Below, one piece after another: positions 43,004-49,667 of a DNA stretch of 64,000 nt. The translations under genes were made by a program, and so were the position numbers. The first letter of the stretch is position 1. Each line of letters opens with the position of its first letter. Source of the DNA: Mycolicibacterium alvei (lineage in GTDB: Bacteria; Actinomycetota; Actinomycetes; Mycobacteriales; Mycobacteriaceae); contig NZ_AP022565.1 in the NCBI RefSeq assembly GCF_010727325.1, forward strand, positions 1,116,001-1,180,000, written 5' to 3'. The notes under the pieces were generated by a model. It made no database searches, had not been told where the DNA came from, and was given only the letters and a program-made list of their open reading frames with translations.

Positions 43004-43809
43004 CCATGACACCGACACCAACTACTGCGCAAATCCCCACCAAATCAGTTGGTGGTGAACAACTTGCGCGCCCGATCGCCGACGACGCCACGATGGCGAT
43101 TACTGGGGCTGAGTCGCCCGCACAGCATCGAACGGCTCGCGGGCAGGGTGGTTCTACCACCAAAAGCTCTACGGGCCGCACAGGGCCGCGTTTCGGGTAT
43201 CGCATCGTGCGCGTTGCCGACCTCCGCAGCGACCTCCACCCGCTGTGGCATCGCGGTCGCCGTGAACGCTGGCGTCCGGTCCCCGGGTGGGGATACGAGG
43301 TTTCCGACTTGGGACACGTGCGCTCGGTGGATCGCATCGTCGCCCGCAGCGACGGCAGTACCCAACGCGTCCTAGGTCGGATGATTCGCCCGACCACGCA
43401 TCGCAGCGGGCATCTGCGAGTGATGCTCCACCGCAACGGCAAGCGGGCCACGCGCTACGTCCACCGATTGGTTTTGGAGGCATTCTCAGGACCCGCCCCA
43501 CCCGGCATGGAAATGTGCCGTCACTGGAATGACGATTGCCGGGACAATCGCGCCGAAAATTTGGTCTGGGGCACCGACGACCAGAACCGACAAGATCGGG
43601 TGCGCAACAGTCGGCGCCACAATCCCAAAAGGTCTCGCTGCGCATGCCGCAGTTGTAGGGCACGCGCACGTGAACGTGCCGCAAATATCGCCAGAGCGAG
43701 CACCGCGTACCCGTCCTGCGAGGTCTGCGGGAGTGCTGTCGTGGCTGGTCAAGGCACAGTTCACTTCTCGTGCGCACCTAGCCGGGATATTCGTCGTCGG
43801 CGGGCATGA
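43000..43809 (+). CDS. NUMOD4-HNH endonuclease
   Basis: A 269-residue protein coupled to the upstream gene (ATGA). After a ~90-residue low-complexity N-terminus there is a NUMOD4 motif (WRPVPGWGYEVSDLGHVRSVDR) and an HNH_3 nuclease core (YVHRLVLEAFSG, then CRHWNDDCRDNRAENLVWG). The C-terminal part is very basic with cysteine pairs (RCACRSCRARARERA, CEVCG). Such enzymes in phages are homing nucleases or take part in packaging. The frame extends upstream inside the previous gene but the overlapping ATG is the likely start. Confidence 0.8.
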   Translation: MTMTPTPTTAQIPTKSVGGEQLARPIADDATMAITGAESPAQHRTARGQGGSTTKSSTGRTGPRFGYRIVRVADLRSDLHPLWHRGRRERWRPVPGWGYEVSDLGHVRSVDRIVARSDGSTQRVLGRMIRPTTHRSGHLRVMLHRNGKRATRYVHRLVLEAFSGPAPPGMEMCRHWNDDCRDNRAENLVWGTDDQNRQDRVRNSRRHNPKRSRCACRSCRARARERAANIARASTAYPSCEVCGSAVVAGQGTVHFSCAPSRDIRRRRA

Positions 43810-44303
43810 GCACGATGGAGTCGAGGAGAGAATCGCAAATGACTGCACCGGCCTGGACTATCACCCCAACCGCCGAACAATGGTGCGCCGTGGTGGATTC
43901 TGCGGAGTACGCCGCCCACGGCGACCGGACCCGCAGTGCCGGAGCGCTCATCGAGTCGGGGCAGGACGTTCGGGTGCTCGCGGTGGTCGGTATTCGTCTC
44001 CTGGCCGGGGTGCTCGCTGAAGGTGTGAGCGCCGATGAGATACGGCGAGAAGTGTTGGCGTTGGCCAGCTGTACCGGCGCACCCGACCGCACAGTCAACG
44101 CCGCGCTGGAAACTCTAGGTATGGCCGAAGCGCTCACCCGAGACGATTGGGCGGCAGTTGACGCGCTCTGCGCCGGGAGCCAAATCGCCGTGGTGGATAT
44201 CGTGGTGATGGCTACCGCGCTGGCAGGACAGGCCATCTCGTCCTCGACAGACGACGTGGCCGGAGCGTTCTATCGGCTCCGAGAAGCTTGGGGTGCAGCA
44301 TGA
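43806..44303 (+). CDS. Unknown element protein
   Basis: A 165-residue mainly helical protein without known motifs (AGALIESGQDVRVLAVVGIRLLAGVLAEG, then NAALETLGMAEALTRDDWAAVDALC). No signal peptide. Its ATG overlaps the upstream stop and its stop overlaps the WhiB start, so it belongs to one translational chain. I do not recognise it. Confidence 0.65.
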   Translation: MSTMESRRESQMTAPAWTITPTAEQWCAVVDSAEYAAHGDRTRSAGALIESGQDVRVLAVVGIRLLAGVLAEGVSADEIRREVLALASCTGAPDRTVNAALETLGMAEALTRDDWAAVDALCAGSQIAVVDIVVMATALAGQAISSSTDDVAGAFYRLREAWGAA

Positions 44304-44545
44304 GCGTGAACCGGGCCGAACAGGGACCTGTGAGTCTAATAGCTGCCGTCCTGCGGGGTGTCCCCATGTTGCACGGCGCATTGTGTGTTGGTGCGCGGGG
44401 GCGGTTCTGGGAAGCCGAGAATGGCAACAAAATTCGCGTCCGCGAGTGCATCGCGTTGTGCCACCAATGTCCATGTTTGGCACAGTGCCGCCAGCTCTGC
44501 GAGGAGATGATCCGCCCCGGCATGTCGGGAGGTTCTCTTATCTGA
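44300..44545 (+). CDS. WhiB-like [4Fe-4S] regulator, 3' end cut by an IS
   Basis: An 81-residue protein with four cysteines in WhiB spacing: Cys29, then Cys54-x2-Cys57-x5-Cys63 (ALCHQCPCLAQC), preceded by FWEAENGNKIRVRECI and followed by RPGMSGG at the place of the GVWGG turn. Two extra cysteines (Cys50, Cys59) are present. The natural C-terminal DNA-binding basic tail is missing: the frame ends within a few codons at the edge of the IS3-family element. Phage WhiB proteins often antagonise host WhiB2; this copy may be inactive. Confidence 0.68.
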   Translation: MSVNRAEQGPVSLIAAVLRGVPMLHGALCVGARGRFWEAENGNKIRVRECIALCHQCPCLAQCRQLCEEMIRPGMSGGSLI

Positions 44546-45486
44546 GTGCCTCCTCGGCATGAGGGTGCCGTTGGCGATGGTAGTAGAGCGCTTCGGCCCG
44601 ATCGGGGGTCAGGTCCTGGCAGTAGCCGTTGGGTCGCTGACGGTTGTAGAAGGCCACCCATTCGGCGGTCCCCAGCGCCAGTTCGGTGGCACCGGGATAG
44701 AGCGGCTGGCGGTCGATGAGTTCGGTCTTGTAGCTGCTGTTCACCGATTCGGCCAGAGCATTATCGAAACTATCCCCGACGGATCCGACTGAAGGCAGGA
44801 TCCCCTCAGCGGCCAGACGTTCGGTGAACGCGACCGCGGTGTATTGCGAGCCCGCGTCGCTGTGGTGGATAAGTGAATCCAAAGATGCTGCACCCGAACG
44901 CTTTCTGGTGTCGATAGCGTGGTCGATCGCATCGGTCACCAGCTTCTGGGTCATCTCGGTAGCCACCTTCCAACCCACGATCTTGCGGGCATAGACATCG
45001 GTGACGAACGCCGTAGGCCCAGCCGGCACGAGTCCGGCAGTAGGTGAAATCGGCCACCCACAATCGGTCAGGCGCACCGGCGACGAAATTACGCCGGACC
45101 CGATCCGGGGCTCGCGTCGCTGCCGGATCGGCGACGGTGGTGCGCACCCGCCGGCGCTTGCACGCACCCCGCCAACCCATCTCCCGCATGACCCGTTCCA
45201 CGACACAGCGCGATACGTCGATACCATTGGTGCGCAATACAATCCATGTTTTACGAGCGCCCAGGACTCGGTACAGACTCTGCGATTGGCGAAGCTGCCA
45301 GATCGCATCGATCACCTGCGCATCGGCCCAGTCGGCTTTCGAGGGCCCTGACGGGCGCGGTGGGCGTAATACGTCGACGGGCGATCGTGACGCCGTACTC
45401 GGAAAGCACAGCGCACATCGACTCGACACCCCACTTGACCATCAACGCCCACCCGCATGTGCTGGTGGGCGCTGATGAACTCCACG
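44538..45486 (-). pseudogene. IS3-family transposase OrfB with multiple frameshifts
   Basis: The rve/DDE domain is recognisable only by hopping frames: EFISAHQHMR, then VKWGVESMCAVLSEYGVTIA, then PSTYYAHRARQGP, then SKADWADAQVIDAIWQL through RLWVADFTYCRTRAGWAY (first Asp), then AFVTDVYARKIVGWKV, SLIHHSDAGSQYTAV (second Asp) and GDSFDNALAESVNSSYKTEL (Glu). At least four indels, three of them in short G or C runs plus a 2-bp loss near 45024, break it. It cannot make an active transposase. Confidence 0.85.
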
Positions 45487-45487
45487 A

Positions 45488-45814
45488 CTACTGAGAGGGC
45501 CGGTCGAGCTCGGCGGCGAAGAAAACCGAGGCCGCCTTCAAGATCGCGTTGGCCCGCTTGAGTTCGGCATTCTCCCGGCGCAGCTTGCGCAGGACCTCGG
45601 ATTCCTCGCTGGTCTGCCCCGCCCGAGAGCCGGCGTCGATCTCAGCCTGGCGAACCCATTTGCGCACCGTTTCGGCAGTACCGACGCCCAGCAGGTCAGC
45701 AACCCGGCCCATCGCCTCCCACTCCGAAACTGTCTCGCTGCGCAGATCGGCCACCATCTGCACCGCCCGCACCTTCAGCTCGTCTGGATACCGCCTCGAT
45801 GACTTCGATCCCAC
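45488..45814 (-). CDS. IS3-family transposase OrfA
   Basis: A 108-residue HTH protein: RRYPDELKVRAVQMVADLRS, then LLGVGTAETVRKWVRQAEID and a leucine-rich coiled coil (LRKLRRENAELKRANAILKAASVFFAAEL). It has the standard layout of OrfA in the IS3 family, including the end at which a frameshift into orfB normally occurs. GTG start with GGAAGG upstream. Confidence 0.88.
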   Translation of the reverse strand: MGSKSSRRYPDELKVRAVQMVADLRSETVSEWEAMGRVADLLGVGTAETVRKWVRQAEIDAGSRAGQTSEESEVLRKLRRENAELKRANAILKAASVFFAAELDRPSQ

Positions 45815-45850
45815 GTGCCCATCCTTCCCAACGGAAGAACTCTCCAGACA

Positions 45851-46611
45851 CGCCGGGGCGGATCACCGGGTCCAATAGCACCAGATTCCCGGTGATCGTT
45901 GAGGACCCGTCGAATTCGTGGACCCAAAACGGAGCCGAGATACCGGTGTCAGACCCGGACATTAATGAGATAGATGTAATCCCTTCCGGCCTTAAGGGTT
46001 TGGTGGTGGTGACTAATGAGTTGGTCGCTGACAGTGACCCGTCCGCGCTCGACGTGGTGGGACAAGGACTTGTCCGCGACCTGCGCACCAAACTGGACGC
46101 CGCGTTCCTGGGCAACACTGTTGCCAATGGCCCCAGCGGAATCGAGTCCCTGACCGGGGTAAGCGAAACCACGCTGAGTTTCGACGGCTCACTCGACGTG
46201 ATCGCCGAAGCTGTGTCGCTGGCGGAGAATGCCGGTGCACCCACCGTCCACCCCGATGGGCTGCCCAACTTCTCACTGGTCGCCAATCCCTCCGATGTGT
46301 TGGCACTCAGCACCGCCAAGGTCTCCGACGACAGCCACCAGCCACTACTGGGACCCGACGCGACCAAAGTCACCGGACGTTCCGCGTTGGGTGTCCCGAT
46401 CTTTTCGGCACCCGCATGTGAGCAGGGCACCGCGTGGCTGATTCCCCGGGACCGTGTGTTCGTGGTGCTGCGGGACGATCCCGAAGTCATTGCAGACACC
46501 AGCGCGTTCTTCTCCAGTGCCCGCACGGCTATCCGCGCGGTGCTGCGGGTGGGCATCGCCTTCCCGCACGAGGCTGCCGTGGTGCGTGTCGCCATCGACG
46601 GCGGCAGCTGA
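45851..46611 (+). pseudogene. HK97-type major capsid protein, 5'-truncated
   Basis: About 253 codons of the C-terminal capsid fold: TRFPVIVEDPSNSWTQNGAEIPVSDPDINEIDVIPSGLKGLVVVTNELVADS (E-loop/P-domain transition), LDAAFLGNTVANGPSGIESL, then AWLIPRDRVFVVLRDDPEV and HEAAVVRVAIDGGS. The N-terminal arm is absent because the IS3-family element ends at 45850. The open frame continues a little into IS DNA (ATG at 45799), so a fusion product could be made. No prohead protease remains. Confidence 0.85.
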
Positions 46612-46684
46612 CAGACCCACCGCTGCCTGACCGGGTGAGCCTTCCTGGCTACTCCTGGCCTGGGCAGGTAGCGGTGCACCAAGC

Positions 46685-46726
46685 CACCCGGCTGCCCGTG
46701 AAGTCCCCGCCACGGGCAGCCGGGTG
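46685..46726 (+). terminator. Hairpin terminator after the capsid gene
   Basis: Perfect 16-bp stem CACCCGGCTGCCCGTG with its complement, 10-nt loop, 74 bp past the capsid stop. No T-tract follows, as is common in mycobacterial and mycobacteriophage terminators. Confidence 0.75.
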
Positions 46727-46750
46727 CCACACACCCCTGGAGAACAAACC

Positions 46751-47080
46751 ATGACGTGGACAGGTGACCGCAGGACCCGTCCCCGCAACGGTGCACGGCG
46801 ACTCCCCGAACGGCTACGGCAACGAGTCCTGCGCCGATACCCTGTCTGCTGGCTCAACATTCCCGGTAGGTGCACGATCACCTCTGTCGAGGTCCACCAT
46901 GTGCGGGATGACGCCGATGGTGGAACCGATACCGAATTCAATCCGGACGGCTCACCGCAGCTGGTCGGGGTCTGCGCGGAATGTCACCGTCACGTCAGTG
47001 CCCGCAACTCTGCTGCCCGCAGCAATGTGGGCACCCGCGTCATGCGGGAGAAGGAACGCCACCCCGGTGTCCTACCCTGA
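46751..47080 (+). CDS. Phage HNH endonuclease
   Basis: A 109-residue protein with a compact HNH core: RRYPVCWLNIPGRCT, VEVHHVRDDADGG, then LVGVCAECHRHVSARNSAAR. The paired cysteines and HH/N/H pattern match phage HNH proteins that lie beside terminase genes and help packaging. GGAG sits 8 nt upstream of the ATG. It follows the capsid terminator and precedes the repeat-rich region and a TerS-like gene. Confidence 0.82.
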   Translation: MTWTGDRRTRPRNGARRLPERLRQRVLRRYPVCWLNIPGRCTITSVEVHHVRDDADGGTDTEFNPDGSPQLVGVCAECHRHVSARNSAARSNVGTRVMREKERHPGVLP

Positions 47081-47371
47081 CCAGGACGAACCCCACCGAA
47101 GTGCGCCAACCGCAACAACATTCGGCACAGCAAACACGTCAAAAGTGTTGCGTCACAACACATCCGAAATCACCAAATCTGGTGTGCCGCAACGTATTAC
47201 AAGCATCCACCAGCAACGCGGGACGTGGTGACATCTGTGGACACAGCTAACATGTGGACGCGATGAATAGGGCTCTGACCTGCGTAAACAATGCCCTGGG
47301 GGATGTCCCGCTAACCCCACTTCTCCCGCGACCGGAACGGTCTCGCTCGCATTCTCCGTACTACGCGGTAC

Positions 47372-47401
47372 ATTTGCGCAGGTCAGGGGCTATTTTTGGC
47401 C
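47372..47401. repeat. Direct repeat copy 1 in the element gap
   Basis: ATTTGCGCAGGTCAGGGGC followed by TATTTTTGGCC. It matches copy 2 except for a few bases. Confidence 0.75.
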
Positions 47402-47434
47402 CACCGGGACGCTTTGCGGCACAACAATTCTCAC

Positions 47435-47465
47435 GTTTGCGGCAGGTCAGGGCATATTTTTGGCG
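47435..47465. repeat. Direct repeat copy 2 in the element gap
   Basis: GTTTGCGGCAGGTCAGGGC followed by ATATTTTTGGCG, 64 bp after copy 1. Same orientation. Confidence 0.75.
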
Positions 47466-47561
47466 TGTCCGAATCCCGTTGTGTGGCAACGTCTGTCAGC
47501 GTACGTATCGCATTGTCTACCAACGGTTTTGGTGACTGCCATGCGGCCTACACTCAATGTC

Positions 47562-47942
47562 ATGGTGAAGACTGCGGGTGAGGCACTGCGGGAACGGCTG
47601 GATACCGCCCTGGCCGAACGCGGTCCCGGATGGGAATGGACTGCCCTGGACCTGGAGGTAATCGACTCGGCTGCCCGCCACGCGGACCGGGCCGAACAAC
47701 TCCAGCGGGTGTATGACCAGAACCTCACGGGTGAGTCGCCGAGCGTGTCGGCCCTGGCGAGGTTGGCTGCCGAGTGTCGGCACCATGAGCGCCGGGTGCT
47801 GGAGATGGTTTCGCAGTTGGCGGCGCCGGAGGATGTGCCGAAGAGTGCGAGGCATCAGGCGGCGGTAAATTCCCGGTGGAATCGTAAGCGTCGGCGGGAT
47901 GCTGCCCGGGTGGGTCCGCGTCCGATTCGGGCGGTGGACTGA
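47562..47942 (+). CDS. Small-terminase-like phage protein
   Basis: A 126-residue mostly helical protein (ALRERLDTALAERGPGWEWTALDLEVIDSAARHADRAEQLQRVY, then ALARLAAECRHHERRVLEMVSQL) with a basic C-terminus (SRWNRKRRRDAARVG). Its size, helix pattern, opening 'residues before a DNA-binding segment', and position beside an HNH gene resemble actinophage small terminase subunits. I cannot confirm it without a search. ATG at 47541 is an alternative start. It overlaps the next gene by one base (TGATG). Confidence 0.55.
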   Translation: MVKTAGEALRERLDTALAERGPGWEWTALDLEVIDSAARHADRAEQLQRVYDQNLTGESPSVSALARLAAECRHHERRVLEMVSQLAAPEDVPKSARHQAAVNSRWNRKRRRDAARVGPRPIRAVD

Positions 47943-48190
47943 TGCCCCGCCGTAATCCGGCGTTGGTGGCGCCGAGTCGGGACGGTTTGGGGCCGGTGTA
48001 CCGGCGACTGTTGGATCGGGAACGGGACTTGCAGAGGCGGTTTGGTGTGGTGGGCCAGCATCGCCGCCCCCGGCATCTGTTGGATGCCCTGGAGCGCGGG
48101 GAGACGGTTGAGGTGCCGTTTTGGCGGGTGCCGTCAGAGTTTCTGCCACGCGACCACGGCGAGATGGTTGTGGTTGACCCGGGCATGTGA
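47942..48190 (+). CDS. Small basic unknown element protein
   Basis: An 82-residue basic protein (MPRRNPALVAPSRDGLGPVY.., then RQRRFGVVGQHRRPRHLLDALE-type charged helix). It starts on the TGATG overlap of the previous gene, so it is translated with it. No known domain. The stop at 48188-48190 lies 6 bp from the convergent cargo gene. Confidence 0.6.
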   Translation: MPRRNPALVAPSRDGLGPVYRRLLDRERDLQRRFGVVGQHRRPRHLLDALERGETVEVPFWRVPSEFLPRDHGEMVVVDPGM

Positions 48191-48196
48191 GGCGGC

Positions 48197-49078
48197 TTAG
48201 TGATAGAGCGCTGACCAGTTCGCAATTGTCGGGTTGAGGGTGTGCGGGTGAAGTTGCTGCCGACTGGTAGGCGCGTCAGTTCGCTGTGCCTGTGCTTCGT
48301 AAAGTGCGACTGCGCATTCGGCCATACCGACTGCCGCCGCTAGTCCGTCAGCGACCATGCGAAACGTCTCCAGTTCGCCGGTCTGCACATAGCGCAACGC
48401 CCATTTGAAGCCGTGGACGAAGCTAGAACCGAGCACGTAGAACCGCTCCACGCCCGCCTCGAACCCGCTGCCAAATAGGCCCTGATCGTGGGCAGGCGGG
48501 TGCGCGTCTATCCACGTTCCGGCTTTCGTCACGAACCCCGAAGAGTTCGGCGGCTTCTCACGTTTCAAGCCGTTCAGCATGTCGACCTGCTCGTCAAACA
48601 ATCGGACGTGCTCCTCGAACTTTGCATAGACCGGTTCATTTTGGTACCCGGGCCTCAGGCGTAACCGTTTGCGTTCAGCCGCGAGAAAGCCACGTTGTGC
48701 ATCGAGCTCCGAGTTAGTGAATCCGACGCACCGAGCGCGCCGCTCGGCGCGTTCGGTCGGTGACAGTAGCCAGATCGTCTTGGCTGCCGACTCCACCGCC
48801 CCCCGGCATAGGGCACAGATCGAGGAGATGTGGGCGTTCTTGCTTTGGGGTCGAAACTCGATTAGGTCGGCAACTGCCGCAAGGTTGTCGGTGGCGTTCA
48901 TGATCGGGAACGACGCGGTGAGATTCACGAGGCCGTCGACCATGAAGCCCTCGTCATCGAGTGCCAGGCTGCTGCCAGCGTCGCACAGCTGTGGTCGTAC
49001 GCCCCAGACTTTGAGGGCGCGTCCCCGCTTGGCCCTGCTGTAGGTTCGCTCCAGGATTGGCTGTCTTGGATCTGTCAT
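48197..49078 (-). CDS. Element cargo protein B, unknown
   Basis: A 293-residue soluble, mainly helical protein. Features: ICALCRGAVESAAKTIWLLSPTERAERRARCVGF (an R-x3-E-x3-W-L-L type helix followed by an Arg-rich stretch), a central AERKRLRLRPGY region and C-terminal FYVLGSSFVHGFKWALRYV with a conserved-looking S-x2-H. The pattern recalls DUF5677-like proteins, but I am not sure. The ATG overlaps the stop of the upstream membrane-anchored gene, so the two are made together. Convergent with the phage genes and adjacent to attR, the usual place for element cargo such as defence or exclusion genes. Confidence 0.65.
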   Translation of the reverse strand: MTDPRQPILERTYSRAKRGRALKVWGVRPQLCDAGSSLALDDEGFMVDGLVNLTASFPIMNATDNLAAVADLIEFRPQSKNAHISSICALCRGAVESAAKTIWLLSPTERAERRARCVGFTNSELDAQRGFLAAERKRLRLRPGYQNEPVYAKFEEHVRLFDEQVDMLNGLKREKPPNSSGFVTKAGTWIDAHPPAHDQGLFGSGFEAGVERFYVLGSSFVHGFKWALRYVQTGELETFRMVADGLAAAVGMAECAVALYEAQAQRTDAPTSRQQLHPHTLNPTIANWSALYH

Positions 49079-49608
49079 CAGTTGACGTACTCGCGTGCCG
49101 GAAGGAAGCGGTAGCGCAGATACGTCCAATATCCCCCGAGTCCGTGGTTGTCCATCTTGCCCAACGCTCGTAGGTATTTCTGCGAGTCCGTGTCCAGGCT
49201 CTCCCATGCGATGCCGAGTCGGCGCTGGTTTTCGGCTGTCAGTTTGGCGTGGAGTTCAGCACCGTGAGCCGCCTTCGATAGCTGCAACGTGGATCTACCG
49301 CGCACATCACGGAGAATCCACTTCAGGCGCTCCAGGTGTGAGCGGCTTGGCGAGATAAGCCCGTCCTCGTGAATCTGGTCAAGTGCCTGAAAGCTGTATT
49401 GCGGCGACCGGTCAACCACCTCCCAACCTTCATGCTGGAAGTACACGAGGCAGGCGAGGTTCATCTCACGCAACTGTTTGCGTAGCCGATCCCTGAGTTG
49501 GCGCTGGTTGCTGCTACGGGCCGTTACGAAGCTCGTGCCGAAGGTGATCAGCCCGGTGACGCCGGTAGCGATCCCCAGGCCAGCCGCGACAGTCTGCACG
49601 ACGCTCAT
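49078..49608 (-). CDS. Element cargo protein A, membrane-anchored, unknown
   Basis: A 176-residue protein with one N-terminal membrane segment (VVQTVAAGLGIATGVTGLITFGTSFV) followed by a charged helix (ARSSNQRQLRDRLRKQLREM) and a soluble domain (LVYFQHEGWEVVDRSPQYSFQALDQI, HLERLKWILRDVRGRSTL, LGGYWTYLRYRFLPAREYVN). No known family. It lies between cargo B and the hybrid rarA and reads with them on the minus strand, starting 60 bp past the rarA stop. Confidence 0.65.
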   Translation of the reverse strand: MSVVQTVAAGLGIATGVTGLITFGTSFVTARSSNQRQLRDRLRKQLREMNLACLVYFQHEGWEVVDRSPQYSFQALDQIHEDGLISPSRSHLERLKWILRDVRGRSTLQLSKAAHGAELHAKLTAENQRRLGIAWESLDTDSQKYLRALGKMDNHGLGGYWTYLRYRFLPAREYVN

Positions 49609-49667
49609 AGCGGCACCTTACGGGCGGTCAGGGTAGGCGGCGGGCTGCCACGCGCGGGAGCTGTCAT

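Larger units (their letters stand above)
44538..45850 (-). mobile_element. IS3-family insertion sequence, decayed
   Basis: Contains an intact orfA-type gene and an orfB-type gene broken by several indels, both on the minus strand. The ends are placed near 44538 (TATCTGAGTGCC) and 45850 (reading TGTCTGGAGAG inward), a weak inverted pair. No target-site duplication is seen. The left flank is whiB and the right flank the interior of a capsid gene, so DNA between them has probably been lost by IS-mediated deletion. Confidence 0.78.
47081..47561. other. Repeat-rich gap upstream of the TerS-like gene
   Basis: About 480 bp with no gene. It contains two direct ~30-bp repeats (47372-47401 and 47435-47465, core GGTCAGGG, two variable bases, TATTTTTGGC) and a shorter inverted copy of the GCAGGTCAG part at 47271-47289. 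Short GTTGTG/GCCGCAAC-type motifs recur. In phages the cos or pac site lies just upstream of the small terminase gene, so this is a candidate packaging or control region. Confidence 0.5.

Noticed and set aside
45799-45850. Native start of the capsid protein
   Set aside because: These bases belong to the IS element; the capsid similarity begins only after 45850.
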